A stretch of 64,000 nt of DNA from Brevundimonas subvibrioides (GTDB lineage Bacteria; Pseudomonadota; Alphaproteobacteria; Caulobacterales; Caulobacteraceae), in contig NZ_NCEQ01000002.1 of the NCBI RefSeq assembly GCF_002280785.1, forward strand, positions 62,001 through 126,000, read 5' to 3'. Positions 27,983 to 37,333 of the stretch are shown piece by piece (the stretch's first letter is position 1; each line of letters begins with the position of its first letter). The notes below the pieces were generated by a model, which was given only the letters and a program-made list of their open reading frames with translations, made no database searches and was not told the origin of the DNA. A program made the position numbers and the translations under genes.

Positions 27983-28903
27983 TCGCGCCAGGCGCCAGTC
28001 GCGAGGTCCGTCGGCCAGCCGCTCTATGACGGCCAGCATGACGATGGCCACGAAGACCTCCGGCGCCAGCTCGATCCAGTCCGAATCGCGCCCCACTCCG
28101 CTCGCGGAGAGGGGCTGCCAGAACAGGCAGATCATCAGGTTGTTGGCCAGGTGGGCGCCGATGGCGAATTCCAGCCCGCCCAGCCGGATCGCGGCCCAGG
28201 TCCAGATCGCGCCGGACAGGGCCCGCGCGACATAGGCTACGGGATCGGGGTCGAGATGCAGGGCCGAGAACAGCAGGCCGTTGATCAGGCACAGGACGAC
28301 GGGATGCCGCGACAGCTGGGTCGTGAGACGCAGCAGGACGCCGCGACAGACGACCTCCTCCGCCGCCGCCGCGCCGAGCAGGCCGACGATGCTGGCCACG
28401 ACGAAGACCGGGCGCGTCCAGTCGGCATAGGTCGGGCTGAGAAGCGGCGGCGTCCATTCCCCGCCCATCATGAGATAGAAGGGGAACAGGATCACGCTGA
28501 CACAGGCCATCGCCAGGAAGCCGACGCCGAGATCCCCGGCATTGAACCTGCGGCCGGGCCACAGAAAGTCCGCCAGCGGACGCAGGTAGATCATGGCCGC
28601 CGCGGCGAGAATGGCCACGGCCAGACTGCCCAGGATCGCCGCCAGCAGCAGGGTGCTCACGCTCTCGTCGATCAACCGCAGGGGCGTCTCCGGCAAGGGG
28701 CCGGACAGGCTTAGTTGATCGGTCGCCCCGGGGATGATGCGGACGATGATGGCCAGGACGATCATCACGACGACCATCAGCAGCATCGCCAGGGCAATGA
28801 AGCCGCCCAGCTTGAGCCAGGGCCGTTCCGGTTCGAAGCCGGTGATCATCGGCGACCGGCGCGCGAGGGGAACGGCACGGACGAGCGCTTCATACGGGGA
28901 CAT
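27959..28903 (-). CDS. CPBP family intramembrane metalloprotease
   Basis: A 314-residue protein with about eight membrane helices. The CPBP (CAAX protease and bacteriocin-processing) motif 1 is GAAAAEEVVCRGVLL, motif 2 LLFSALHLDPDP and motif 3 IGAHLANNLMICLF. Substrate unknown; members process prenylated or other membrane peptides. The N-terminus (about 30 residues) precedes the first helix. Its 3' end overlaps rluB by 24 bases. Confidence 0.87.
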   Translation of the reverse strand: MSPYEALVRAVPLARRSPMITGFEPERPWLKLGGFIALAMLLMVVVMIVLAIIVRIIPGATDQLSLSGPLPETPLRLIDESVSTLLLAAILGSLAVAILAAAAMIYLRPLADFLWPGRRFNAGDLGVGFLAMACVSVILFPFYLMMGGEWTPPLLSPTYADWTRPVFVVASIVGLLGAAAAEEVVCRGVLLRLTTQLSRHPVVLCLINGLLFSALHLDPDPVAYVARALSGAIWTWAAIRLGGLEFAIGAHLANNLMICLFWQPLSASGVGRDSDWIELAPEVFVAIVMLAVIERLADGPRDWRLARLAPRGAA

Positions 28904-28948
28904 GACTTACCGTTGCATTGCGTCGCGGTTTCGGTCCAGAGGCAGGCC

Positions 28949-29515
28949 ATGAGGATCGTCGCCGGAAAGCTCAAAGGTCGCGCCATCGTGGCGCCGGAGG
29001 GACAGGGCACGCGCCCGACCTCGGATCGCGCGCGTCAGGCCGTGTTCAACGTCCTGGAACATGCAGCGTGGGCCGAGCCGCTACAGGGTGCGCGGGTCAT
29101 GGACCTGTTTGCCGGATCGGGGGCCCTGGGCTTCGAGGCGATGAGCCGGGGCGCGGCCTTCTGCGTCTTCGTCGAGATCGACGACGAGGCGCGCGGGGCC
29201 ATCCGCGAGAACGCCGACGCCTACGGCATCATGGGCGCGACGCGCGTGCATCGGCGCAGCGCCGTCGAGATGGGCGTGCGGCCGGGATCGGACGGCGAGG
29301 CCTTCGACATCGCCTTCCTCGATCCGCCCTACGGCAAGGGTCTGGGCGAACAGGCTTTGCAGCGGCTGCTGGACGGCGACTGGCTCAAGCCCGGTGCCAT
29401 CGTCGTGTTCGAGCGCGGCTCGGACGAGCCGGACATCGACACGCCCGGCTATGACCGGCTGGACGCGCGCGACTACGGCGCCGCGCGGGTGCTGTTTCTC
29501 AGACGGAGCGCTTGA
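28949..29515 (+). CDS. rsmD: 16S rRNA (guanine966-N2)-methyltransferase RsmD
   Basis: A 188-residue SAM-dependent methyltransferase. MRIVAGKLKGRAIVAPEG start, GTRPTSDRARQAVFN, SAM-binding DLFAGSGALGFEAMSRGA and catalytic DPPYGKG match RsmD over the full length. Start at ATG 28949 just before this typical N-terminus. Followed by a region of gene remnants. Confidence 0.94.
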   Translation: MRIVAGKLKGRAIVAPEGQGTRPTSDRARQAVFNVLEHAAWAEPLQGARVMDLFAGSGALGFEAMSRGAAFCVFVEIDDEARGAIRENADAYGIMGATRVHRRSAVEMGVRPGSDGEAFDIAFLDPPYGKGLGEQALQRLLDGDWLKPGAIVVFERGSDEPDIDTPGYDRLDARDYGAARVLFLRRSA

Positions 29516-29549
29516 CCCTCACGCCGCGTGAGGCCCCATAGGTCTGTCC

Positions 29550-29655
29550 ATGCGGAACGCCGCGCGCCGCACGATCCATACCGTCAGCCAGCTGGCGAAG
29601 CTGTCCGGGACCTCGGTCCGGACGCTGCACCACTATGACGCCATCTGGGTTCTGC
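29550..29655 (+). pseudogene. MerR-family regulator, 5' remnant
   Basis: The frame starts MRNAARRTIHTVSQLAKLSG and continues TSVRTLHHYDAI, the DNA-binding helix-turn-helix of a MerR regulator. After HHYDAI, where the conserved sequence should read GLLxP, homology ends exactly at the start of the hairpin repeat (29658-29687), and the frame then stops at 29732. Only about 35 of the usual 120-plus codons remain, so this is a dead 5' stub. Confidence 0.75.
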
Positions 29656-29657
29656 TT

Positions 29658-29687
29658 CGAGCATCCCCGCCTTCGCGGGGATGCTCG
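29658..29687. repeat. Hairpin repeat, family B, at the merR break point
   Basis: CGAGCATCCCCGC and GCGGGGATGCTCG form a perfect 13-bp stem with loop CTTC. The core GCATCCCCGCC/CTTCGCGGGGATGC is the same as in the 35709-35837 element. Confidence 0.85.
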
Positions 29688-29944
29688 GATCTTGCGCATA
29701 CCCATCAACGGATCGTCCGAATTCACCTTTGAAATCAAGCCCCGGCTCTAACGAGAGGCCTTTTATCAACCACCCTCCGAAACGGCCTCATACTGGTGTG
29801 TCGTGAGGCAGCCCGGAAAGGACAGACCATCACCGCCGCGGAGGTCTGCGGGCGCATCTGACCTGACTGGACTCCTTGGACTCTTTGGACGGTGTTTTTT
29901 AGAGTCCAATTCCCCGGCCGCCGAGGGCCGAACAAGCGTTTTCA

Positions 29945-30022
29945 ACGTCTTCCGAACAACTTCTAAAAGTCGTTGAGCGTCGGCCTGACATGGGTCGGGC
30001 GGCGGTGGTTGCACCGCAGCGG
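29945..30022 (-). pseudogene. Decayed copy of the mutL 3' end
   Basis: On the minus strand this reads CNHRRPTHVRPTLNDF, a stop, then KLFGRR and a stop; the functional mutL ends [23 protein letters not shown] (here as a 23-residue landmark split as [15 protein letters not shown] plus LEKLFGRR). The match holds at the DNA level with scattered changes and one premature TAG, and lies about 380 bases from the real mutL end, in the same orientation. The flanking 29733-29944 and 30023-30123 show no gene I recognise. Confidence 0.8.
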
Positions 30023-30133
30023 ACACCGGCAGCGGCTTGGCGGACACACTCCGACTTGAAACGCCGGTTACCCGCCGGGCGCGTTGTCAATGCCGAGCAT
30101 GATTGACAGAACGAAGATCAGCGGAGGTGGCGA

Positions 30134-30325
30134 ATGAGCGGAAGACGGTCGGGTCTGGCGGACTTTCTGTTGACGGCGCTTGCTGTCGTCGTGCTTCTGC
30201 AGTCGACCGCCTTGGCCTGGGTGATCCTCGGCTCGCCGGACCGGGATCGGTTGCTGGCGCAGCTGAAACGGCAACCGATCGAGACGATCGTCGAGGTCTG
30301 CACAGTGCCGCCGGCTGAGGCCTAA
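30134..30325 (+). CDS. Small single-pass membrane protein, unknown function
   Basis: A 63-residue protein with one membrane segment at about residues 10-31 ([21 protein letters not shown] is split around it) and a short polar C-terminal part with one cysteine ([11 protein letters not shown]). A strong ribosome binding site (GGAGG at about 30123-30127) precedes the ATG, which argues that it is real. It converges on mutL with a 4-base overlap. I do not recognise a family. Confidence 0.6.
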   Translation: MSGRRSGLADFLLTALAVVVLLQSTALAWVILGSPDRDRLLAQLKRQPIETIVEVCTVPPAEA

Positions 30326-32163
30326 CGTCGCCCGAACAACTTCTCAAGGTCGTTGAGCTTCAGCTCCACATAGGTCGGGCGGCCGTGGTTGCACTGACCG
30401 GAGTGCGGCGTGGCCTCCATCTGGCGGAGCAGGGCGTTCATCTCGGGCGCCGACAGGACGCGGCCGGCGCGCACCGAACCGTGGCAGGCCATGGTGCCGC
30501 AGACCTCGCCGAGCCGTTCCGACAGAGCCAGGGCCGCGCCGTGTTCGGCCAGGTCGTCGGCGATGTCGCGGATCAGGCCCTGGACGTCGGTGTCGCCGAG
30601 CAGGGCCGGCGTCTCGCGCACCAGCACGGCCCCGCCGCCGAAGGGTTCGACGATCAGGCCGAGCTGGGCCAGTTCGTCGGCGCGGGCGATGACGCGGTCG
30701 GCCTCGGCGGGGTCCAGCTCCACAACCTCGGGCGTCAGCAGGGCCTGGCGGATGACCGAGCCCTCGGCCATCTGGGTCTTCATCCGCTCGTAGACGAGCC
30801 GTTCGTGGGCCGCGTGCTGGTCGACCACGACGATGCCGTCGCGGGTCTGGGCGACGATATAGGTCCCATGGACCTGGGCCCGGGCGGCCCCCAGCGGCTG
30901 GTCGATCGGGTCGGCGGGGTTGGGTGCGCCGGACGGGTCGGGCCAGTGCTGGACGTCGGCGGGCGGGGCCTCGACGCGGACCGACATCTCCGACAGGCCC
31001 GGGATGTCCTGATTGGCGGCCACGGGCCGATCCCAGCCGGTCCAGCCGCTGAAGCCCCGGGCGGTTGGAGACGACGGACTCCATGCCGGGCCCGTGTGCG
31101 CCGTGAACCCGGCCAGCACATTGTCGGCGACGGTCGTCGAGGCGCGGTGGCCGGCGGCGTGGAGGGCGTGCCTCAACGCCCCGACGATCAGACCGCGCAC
31201 CAGGGCGGGATCGCGGAACCGGACCTCGGCCTTGGCCGGGTGGACATTCACATCGACGAACAGCGGGTCGATCTCGAGGAACAGCACCGCCGCCGGATGC
31301 CGGTCCCGCGCCAGGAAGTCGGCATAGGCGCCGCGCAAGGCGCCCTGCAGCAGCCGGTCGCGCACCGGGCGGCCGTTGACGAACAGATACTGGTGCCCGC
31401 CGTTGCCGCGCGAATAGGTCGGCAGGCCGGCATAGCCCGACAGCCGTATGCCCTCGCGCGACTGGTCGATCAGCAGGGCATTGGCCTCGAAGTCACGGCC
31501 CAGCAGGGCGGCGAGCCGCTTCAGCCGGCCCTCGTCGCCGGGATGTTCTGCGGGCAGGCGCAGGGTGGTCTTGCCGTCGAGGTCGAGGGTGAAGGCGACG
31601 CCCTCGTGCGCCATGGCCTGGCGCTTGATCTCCTCGGAGATGGCCATGGCCTCGGAGCGCTCGGACTTCATGAACTTGAGCCGGGCCGGGGTGGCGTAGA
31701 ACAGGTCGCGGACCTCGACGCGGGCGCCGTGCGGGCCGGGGAAGCCGGCGGGGGCGACCGGGCGCTGGTCGCCGCCCTCGACCGTGATCTGGTGGGCGTC
31801 GCCGTCTTTCGCGCGGCTGGTGATGGTCAGGCGTGCGACCGAGCCGATCGACGGCAGGGCCTCGCCGCGGAAGCCGAGGGTCGAGATGCGGAGAAGGTCG
31901 ACGTCGCCGGCGTCGTCGGGCTCCAGCTTGGAGGTCGCATGGCGTTCGACGGCGAGGGCCAGCTGGTCCGGGGCCATGCCGTGGCCGTCGTCGGCGATCA
32001 GGATGCGCGACAGGCCCCCGCCGTCGGCCTGGATCTCGATCCGGGTCGCCCCGGCGTCGAGGGCGTTCTCGACCAGCTCCTTGATGGCGCTGGACGGCCG
32101 TTCGACCACCTCGCCGGCGGCGATGCGGTTGACGGTCTCGGGCGGGAGGCGGCGGATGGGCAT
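30322..32163 (-). CDS. mutL: DNA mismatch repair protein MutL
   Basis: A 613-residue GHKL ATPase and endonuclease. N-terminal ATPase motifs [19 protein letters not shown], and [13 protein letters not shown] are visible, as is the transducer domain with [14 protein letters not shown]. After a Pro-rich linker (about 340-410) the dimerisation domain carries the metal-dependent nicking motif [12 protein letters not shown] and the zinc-linked ACHGSVRAG and GQCNHGRPT, so this is the endonuclease-active type, as expected where no MutH exists. The ATG at 32161-32163 precedes [21 protein letters not shown]. Confidence 0.96.
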   Translation of the reverse strand: MPIRRLPPETVNRIAAGEVVERPSSAIKELVENALDAGATRIEIQADGGGLSRILIADDGHGMAPDQLALAVERHATSKLEPDDAGDVDLLRISTLGFRGEALPSIGSVARLTITSRAKDGDAHQITVEGGDQRPVAPAGFPGPHGARVEVRDLFYATPARLKFMKSERSEAMAISEEIKRQAMAHEGVAFTLDLDGKTTLRLPAEHPGDEGRLKRLAALLGRDFEANALLIDQSREGIRLSGYAGLPTYSRGNGGHQYLFVNGRPVRDRLLQGALRGAYADFLARDRHPAAVLFLEIDPLFVDVNVHPAKAEVRFRDPALVRGLIVGALRHALHAAGHRASTTVADNVLAGFTAHTGPAWSPSSPTARGFSGWTGWDRPVAANQDIPGLSEMSVRVEAPPADVQHWPDPSGAPNPADPIDQPLGAARAQVHGTYIVAQTRDGIVVVDQHAAHERLVYERMKTQMAEGSVIRQALLTPEVVELDPAEADRVIARADELAQLGLIVEPFGGGAVLVRETPALLGDTDVQGLIRDIADDLAEHGAALALSERLGEVCGTMACHGSVRAGRVLSAPEMNALLRQMEATPHSGQCNHGRPTYVELKLNDLEKLFGRR

Positions 32164-32281
32164 GGGATTCGTGATCCTAGCGCCGAATGGGCGCGAGGTC
32201 GTCAGATTGCGTGGCTTGCCCGCTGCGAAAACCGGTGTAGCCATAGGCGCCAGGGTCCGCATCGGGCCTGGGGAGACCACC

Positions 32282-32632
32282 ATGACCATCAAGCTTCTGT
32301 CGGCGGCCGCCGCGCTCGCCTTCGCCTGCGTCGCCTCCAGCGCCTCGGCCCAGACCGGCCCGCTGGACTTCACCCTGAACAACGGCACCAGCGAAGTCGT
32401 CGTCCAGCTGTTCATCTCCATCCCGTCGACCAACGACTGGGAAGAAGACATCCTGGGCGACCAGGTCGTCGGCAGCGGCGACAGCGTCCAGGTCACCATC
32501 AATGACGGCCTCGAAGACTGCGAATACGACATCAAGGTCGTGTTCGATGACGAGACCCCCGACCTGATCGTCATGGGCGTCGACTTCTGCGCCATCAACG
32601 GCGAGTCGCTGAACCTCAACGACGGCGGCTGA
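32282..32632 (+). CDS. Small secreted beta-rich protein, unknown function
   Basis: A 116-residue exported protein. A signal peptide ([20 protein letters not shown]) precedes a mature domain of about 92 residues: [54 protein letters not shown] and [12 protein letters not shown]. This wording is shared by a family often labelled argininosuccinate lyase by mistake; it has none of that enzyme's motifs. The two mature cysteines may form a disulfide. Ends just before a hairpin terminator. Confidence 0.75.
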   Translation: MTIKLLSAAAALAFACVASSASAQTGPLDFTLNNGTSEVVVQLFISIPSTNDWEEDILGDQVVGSGDSVQVTINDGLEDCEYDIKVVFDDETPDLIVMGVDFCAINGESLNLNDGG

Positions 32633-32647
32633 AACTGACTTTCGGCG

Positions 32648-32676
32648 ACGGCCGGGGCGCAAGTCCCGGCCGTTTC
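32648..32676 (+). terminator. Rho-independent-type terminator
   Basis: ACGGCCGGG (32648-32656) and CCCGGCCGT (32665-32673) form a 9-bp stem with an 8-base loop, followed by a short T-run (TTT), 15 bases after the secreted protein gene. Confidence 0.75.
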
Positions 32677-32694
32677 CAATTGCGGGATGAGCGG

Positions 32695-32985
32695 ATGAAG
32701 CGCGGACCCCGGCTGACCGAGCGTCAGGCGAAATGGTTCGCCACGGTGAAGGCGAATTTCGAGACCCGGAGCGGCCGCACGCTGGAGGCCTGGGTCGAGA
32801 TCGCGCGGCTGTTCGCTGCTGCCGCCGAGCGGGGCTGGGGCGGAAGCCGGTGCCTGCGCACCATGAAGATCACTCCGCCGGCAGGTATTCGAACGGATCG
32901 CTCGGCGACGGCTGGGTCGGGATGGGCATCCGGGGCAGGGGCTGGTCGCGGTTGGCGGCGTTCAGCAGGAAGCTGGCCAGGATGA
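32695..32985 (+). pseudogene. DUF4287-like protein, truncated
   Basis: The first 45 residues ([20 protein letters not shown], then [19 protein letters not shown]) look like the N-terminal helix region of the DUF4287 type, which elsewhere continues into a helical C-terminal part. Here the frame then turns into Gly/Arg/Ser-rich sequence ([12 protein letters not shown]) that is the reverse strand of the M28 peptidase 3' end. A truncation where the gene ran into its convergent neighbour is the simplest reading; a short functional protein cannot be excluded. Confidence 0.4.
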
Positions 32986-34489
32986 CCGCCGCCTGACGCA
33001 GGTCGTCCGGCTTCAGGTGATCGTAGCTGTCGACCGAGGTGTGGTGGATGCGGCTGTCGTAGTCGAGCGGGTCCTGGATAAACTGGTAGCCCGGGATGCC
33101 GACGCTCTGCATGTAGACGTGGTCGGTGCCGCCCGCGGTGCGCAGGGAAACGGTCGAGGCGCCCAGGCTGGCGAACGGGGCCAGCCACTCCTGGAAGATG
33201 GGCGCGGCCGCGACATTGCCCTCGGCATTGATGCCGCGGATCCGGCCCGACCCGTTGTCGATGTTGAAATAGGCGGTCAGATCGCCGTGGCCCTCGCGCG
33301 GCTGGATCGGCCAGCGGTTGCGCCAGGTGCGGTTGTTCGGTTGACCGGCCAGCCTTGGATCGGTCGAGGGGGCGCGCGTCGCCAGATGCTGATCGACATA
33401 GGCCAGAGAGCCCCACAGGCCCTGCTCCTCTCCGTTCCACAGGGCGAAGCGGATGGTGCGTTTCGGACGGACGCCCAGCTGCATCAGGATTCGGGCGGCC
33501 TCCATGACCACGGCGCTGCCGGCGGCGTTGTCGCTGGCGCCGTCGGAGGCGACCCAGCTGTCGAGGTGGGCGCCGGCCATGACGTATTCACCGGAGCGGT
33601 CCGTGCCCGGAATATCGGCCAGGACATTGTAGGCGTTGACGTCGTCGTCGTGGAACTCGACCTCGCTCATCAGCTCCAGCGTCGGCGGGGTGTCGGTCCG
33701 GGCGAGGCGGGCGAGGCGGCGATAGTCCTCGGCGGCCAGTTCCATGCCGGGAACCCTGGGGGTCTGGCCGACGCGGAAGCCCGAGCCGGTCCCGTGCAGC
33801 AGACCGCCGTCGCGGGCGGACATGCGGACCAGGGCGAGGGCGCCTTCCCCGGCGAGGAAGTCGTCCAGGGCGATGGCGAAGTTCGGGGCGTCCAGCTGAC
33901 GTTCGATGGCGGCAGGGGAATACTGGGGCTGGACATAGACGTTGCCGCTGCGGAGCTGTTCGTCGGTCAGGCGGCGGAAGGGCGCCTCGGCGGGCTCCGA
34001 ACCGGTGTTGGGCTGGGTGACCATGACGATCTTGCCGCGCAGCTGACCCCGGAAGCGTTCAAAGTCGGCGACCCTGGTCATCGGGGCGACGACGACACCG
34101 GCGCTGATCGTTCCATCGGTGCCGGGCGTCCAGGCGATGGGAATGCCGCGCAGGTCGATGACGCGCGGCTCGGTCATCCGGGCGCTGGAGCGGACGATCG
34201 ACCAGCCGCGGCCGAACTCGAAGCCCTCGGTGCGGACGTTGGACAGGCCCCAGTCGCGGAACTGTTGCTGGGTCCAGGTCTCGGCCTCGCGCATGGCCGG
34301 CGAGTTGGTCAGGCGGCCGCCGATATTGTCGGTCAGATGGGCGGCGGTCTGCATGACCTGCGAATGGTTCAGCCCCTGGTCGAGGATGCCGTTGACGGCG
34401 ACGCGATCGATGGACTGGGCCGAGGCCGGAGCGGCGGCGAGCGGCGCAGCGAGGGCGGCCGAGGCCAGCAGGATCAGCAGACGGGACAT
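32870..34489 (-). CDS. Secreted M28 family metallopeptidase
   Basis: A 539-residue zinc exopeptidase. Residues 1-24 form a signal peptide ([21 protein letters not shown]). A PA-domain-like insert (about 90-240) precedes the catalytic part with zinc ligands in [20 protein letters not shown], catalytic Glu in [26 protein letters not shown] and [11 protein letters not shown]. All metal-binding residues appear intact. It probably trims peptides in the periplasm or outside. Confidence 0.92.
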   Translation of the reverse strand: MSRLLILLASAALAAPLAAAPASAQSIDRVAVNGILDQGLNHSQVMQTAAHLTDNIGGRLTNSPAMREAETWTQQQFRDWGLSNVRTEGFEFGRGWSIVRSSARMTEPRVIDLRGIPIAWTPGTDGTISAGVVVAPMTRVADFERFRGQLRGKIVMVTQPNTGSEPAEAPFRRLTDEQLRSGNVYVQPQYSPAAIERQLDAPNFAIALDDFLAGEGALALVRMSARDGGLLHGTGSGFRVGQTPRVPGMELAAEDYRRLARLARTDTPPTLELMSEVEFHDDDVNAYNVLADIPGTDRSGEYVMAGAHLDSWVASDGASDNAAGSAVVMEAARILMQLGVRPKRTIRFALWNGEEQGLWGSLAYVDQHLATRAPSTDPRLAGQPNNRTWRNRWPIQPREGHGDLTAYFNIDNGSGRIRGINAEGNVAAAPIFQEWLAPFASLGASTVSLRTAGGTDHVYMQSVGIPGYQFIQDPLDYDSRIHHTSVDSYDHLKPDDLRQAAVILASFLLNAANRDQPLPRMPIPTQPSPSDPFEYLPAE

Positions 34490-34548
34490 GGGCGCTCCGG
34501 GAGAAATCGAGGTTTCGGGATATGACGCGCCAAGGCGACCCGTGGCAA

Positions 34549-35706
34549 TCAGGCGGTCCGATAGGGCGAGTATTCCGCCGTCATCGCCGCGATCTCGGCC
34601 TCCACCCCCGCGCTTTCCTGCACGAGATACTGGGCCACGGGACCGCGCAGGGCCGGGTCGGCGATATAGTGGGCCGAGTAGACGGGGGAGGGCAGGTAGC
34701 CGCGCGCCATCTTGTGCTCACCCTGGGCGCCCGCCTCGACGCGGGAGAGGCCGTGGGCGATCGCGAACTCGATCGCCTGATAGTAGCAGAGCTCGAAATG
34801 CAGGAAGGGGACCTCTTCCAGCGCCCCCCACTGACGGCCGTAGAGGGCGTCGCGGCCGATGAAGTTCAGGGCGCCGGCGATGGGCGCGCCGTCGCGGAAG
34901 GCCATGACCAGGGCGATGCGGTCGGCCATCGTTTCCCCGATCATCGAGAAGAAGGCGCGGGTCAGATAGGGGCGGCCCCATTTGCGCTCGCCCGTGTCCT
35001 GATAGAATTCGAAGAAGGCGTCCCAGTGGGCCTCCGTGAGGTCGGCGCCGGTCAGGATGCGGATGTCGAGGCCGGCCCGGGCGTCGCGGCGCTCGCGGCG
35101 GATGGTCTTGCGGCGGTTGGAGGACAGGGCGGCGAGGAAGTCGTCGAAGGTCTGGTAGCCCTCGTTCCTCCAGATGAACTGCATGTCCTGGCGCCGCAGC
35201 ATCCCGGCCTCGCCCATGGCCGACCATTCGGGCTGGGTCGGGAAGTTCACATGCAGGGACGACACGCCCAGCCGCTCGGTCAGGGTCAGGGCGCCCTGGA
35301 TCAGGGCGGCGCGGACGGTCGCCTCGTCCGTGCCCGGAGCGTTCAGGAAGCGGGGACCGGTGGCAGGGGTGAAGGGGACGGCGCCGAGCAGCTTGGGATA
35401 GTAGCGGCCGCCGGCGCGCTGGTAGGCATCGGCCCAGCTGTGATCGAAGACGTATTCGCCCTGGCTGTGGCCTTTCAGATAGAGGGGCATACAGCCGAGG
35501 ACGGTGTCGTCGGGCCCCATCAGGGTCAGGTGACGCGGCCCCCAGCCTTGACTGGCGACGGCGCTTCCGGAGGCCTCGCAGGCGTTCAGAAAGTCGAACG
35601 AGACGAAGGGATCGCCGCTCGGGGCGGCGCAGGCGTCCCACGCCTCGCGACCGATGGCCGCGAGGCTGTCATGGACCTGGAGGGTGAACTCAGGCTTCCC
35701 GGTCAA
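34549..35706 (-). CDS. GNAT/FemAB-type acyltransferase (DUF482)
   Basis: A protein of about 385 residues of the peptidoglycan-biosynthesis/recognition group with a GNAT fold: FVSFDFLNACEASGSAV, YVFDHSWADAYQRAGGRYYP and LSSNRRKTIRRERRDA, then RVEAGAQGEHKMARGYLPSP near the C-terminus. The start is uncertain: the open frame extends upstream through the 35709-35837 repeat (giving TGSPPSRGC), so I place it at TTG 35706, right at the repeat edge. The substrate is unknown; an aminoacyl or acyl transfer is likely from the fold. Confidence 0.82.
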   Translation of the reverse strand: MTGKPEFTLQVHDSLAAIGREAWDACAAPSGDPFVSFDFLNACEASGSAVASQGWGPRHLTLMGPDDTVLGCMPLYLKGHSQGEYVFDHSWADAYQRAGGRYYPKLLGAVPFTPATGPRFLNAPGTDEATVRAALIQGALTLTERLGVSSLHVNFPTQPEWSAMGEAGMLRRQDMQFIWRNEGYQTFDDFLAALSSNRRKTIRRERRDARAGLDIRILTGADLTEAHWDAFFEFYQDTGERKWGRPYLTRAFFSMIGETMADRIALVMAFRDGAPIAGALNFIGRDALYGRQWGALEEVPFLHFELCYYQAIEFAIAHGLSRVEAGAQGEHKMARGYLPSPVYSAHYIADPALRGPVAQYLVQESAGVEAEIAAMTAEYSPYRTA

Positions 35707-35708
35707 TC

Positions 35709-35837
35709 CCGTGCATCCCCGCGAAGGCGGGGACCCAGTGCTGTGGGCGATCGGCGAGAGTGGTTTGGCGCCGCCGGCCATCCGGGACACCGTGCCTCAC
35801 AAGAGAACTGGGTCCCCGCCTTCGCGGGGATGCACGG
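35709..35837. repeat. Perfect 31-bp inverted repeat element, family B
   Basis: Bases 35709-35739 and 35807-35837 are exact reverse complements (arms begin CCGTGCATCCCCGCG and end GGGACCCAGT), separated by 67 bases. Each arm also carries an internal CCCCGC-GAAG-GCGGGG hairpin. Same family as 8148-8183, 13612-13738 and 29658-29687. The size and symmetry are those of a MITE-like element. Confidence 0.9.
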
Positions 35838-35848
35838 AGCTTCCTGCT

Positions 35849-36307
35849 TCACCGGACCTCAACAATCGCGTCCACCTCGACGGCGAAGCCGAGGGGCAGC
35901 TGGTAGACGCCGACGGCCGAGCGGGCGTGACGGCCGGCGTCGCCGAACACCTCGACCATCAGGTCCGAGCAGCCGTTGATGACGGCCGGGATGGCGGTGA
36001 AGCCGGGGCCGGCCTGGACGAAGCCGCCCAATTTGACGACGCGGACGACGCGGTCCAGGTCGCCGTCGAGCGCGGCGTTCAGCTGGGCCAGAAGGTTGAT
36101 GCCGCAGAGGCGGGCGCCGGCGTTGGCCTGTTCCGGGGTGACGTCCACGCCGACCGTGCCCTTGAGTCCGCCCGAGGCGTCGTTCGACAGCTGGCCCGAG
36201 ATGTGGACCAGGTTGCCGGTGCGCACGAACGGGACGTAGTTGGCCACGGCCGCAGCGGGCTGGGGCAGGGCGATCGCGAGTTCGGCGAGGCGGGCGTTGA
36301 TGGACAT
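35849..36307 (-). CDS. RidA family protein
   Basis: A 152-residue RidA/YjgF-type protein, the group that hydrolyses reactive enamine/imine intermediates from PLP enzymes. GNLVHISGQLSNDASGGLKG, QANAGARLCGINLLAQLNAAL and GRHARSAVGVYQLPLGFAVEVD are in family order; the substrate-binding Arg in RSAVGV is present. The ATG at 36307 was chosen because GGAG lies 6 bases before it; an ATG at 36319 is the alternative. Confidence 0.9.
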   Translation of the reverse strand: MSINARLAELAIALPQPAAAVANYVPFVRTGNLVHISGQLSNDASGGLKGTVGVDVTPEQANAGARLCGINLLAQLNAALDGDLDRVVRVVKLGGFVQAGPGFTAIPAVINGCSDLMVEVFGDAGRHARSAVGVYQLPLGFAVEVDAIVEVR

Positions 36308-36406
36308 GACTGGCTCCATATAGGTGTTGCGCGGGGTTTAGCGCGGGGGTGCGACGCCTCGCCAGCCCTTAAGTCTTCGCCAACCGGCGTGTGCCAGTAT
36401 CAGGCC

Positions 36407-37333
36407 ATGGAAACGCTGACCCAAACCCTGATCGAGGCCTTCAAGGCCATCCGGGCCCGACTGACCGCCGAAGAGCGGACGCGGGTCGATATCGCCTCGG
36501 TCGAGGCCGTGGACCCGGCGGTCGCCTCGGCCTCGCACTGGAATTTCGACCTGCCGGCCCATGCCGCAGACAAGGCCCTGGGCGAGGACGCCACGGATGC
36601 GATGCGCCGGGCCCTGGTCGCCACCTGGGCGCTCGAACTGCCGGGGCGGGCGAAGCAGGCGGCGCTGCCGGGCGAGGTCATGGAGCTCTATCCCTACTGG
36701 ATGGACAAGATGGCCCAGTTCCTGACGGGGGCCGCCGATACGAATGCAGCCTATGACCCGGACCACTGGGCCAAGGACGTGCGCATGGCCCTGGTCCTGA
36801 GCGTGCCGGGGGCCCTGACCCAGACCATCGACCTGTCGTCGCCCATGGGGCCGGGGCAGGTGGTGCGAAACGGGCGCGAGGGCCATGGCTGGTCGCAGCT
36901 GGTCTCCTATGTGCGGGCCCAGGGCTGGAAGAAGCCCTGGCTGGAGGTCCATACCGAAAGCCGCCAGCTGGCCGATTTCAACGAGGCCGGCTGGGACCGG
37001 GCCTGGGCCACGGCCGCGGCCATTTGCAAGACACGGCCCGAGCTGGCCGGGATGATCGGCTCGAGCTGGTTCTACGACCCGCCGCTTGAGACCATCAGCC
37101 CGCGACTGGCCTATCTGAGGCTGAATCCGCTCAAGGGCGGGGCCTTCATCATCCATCAGGGTCCGGCGCCGATCCATTCGGAACGGGCCTCTGCCTCGTC
37201 GCCCACGCGCAAGGCGCTGATCGAGAGCGGCGAATACACGCCGAGCTCGTGGCTGGTGGCCTGGCCGAAATCAACGCTGATTCCGTGGGCGGAACAGCGC
37301 AAGGCCGCGATGGCGATGGCCGAGGCGGCCTGA
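36407..37333 (+). CDS. Conserved hypothetical protein, 308 residues
   Basis: A soluble, Trp-rich protein beginning METLTQTLIEAFKAIRARLT. Landmarks are SHWNFDLPAHAADKALGED, LELPGRAKQAALPGEVMELY, DLSSPMGPGQVVRNGREGH and IGSSWFYDPPLETISPRLAYLR, here split to short pieces. There is no signal peptide, membrane segment or cofactor motif that I can name. The wording of the middle (SYVRAQGWKKPWLEVHTESRQL) suggests an enzyme-like alpha/beta protein, but no function can be given. Preceded by the RidA gene on the other strand and followed by a long non-coding stretch. Confidence 0.7.
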   Translation: METLTQTLIEAFKAIRARLTAEERTRVDIASVEAVDPAVASASHWNFDLPAHAADKALGEDATDAMRRALVATWALELPGRAKQAALPGEVMELYPYWMDKMAQFLTGAADTNAAYDPDHWAKDVRMALVLSVPGALTQTIDLSSPMGPGQVVRNGREGHGWSQLVSYVRAQGWKKPWLEVHTESRQLADFNEAGWDRAWATAAAICKTRPELAGMIGSSWFYDPPLETISPRLAYLRLNPLKGGAFIIHQGPAPIHSERASASSPTRKALIESGEYTPSSWLVAWPKSTLIPWAEQRKAAMAMAEAA

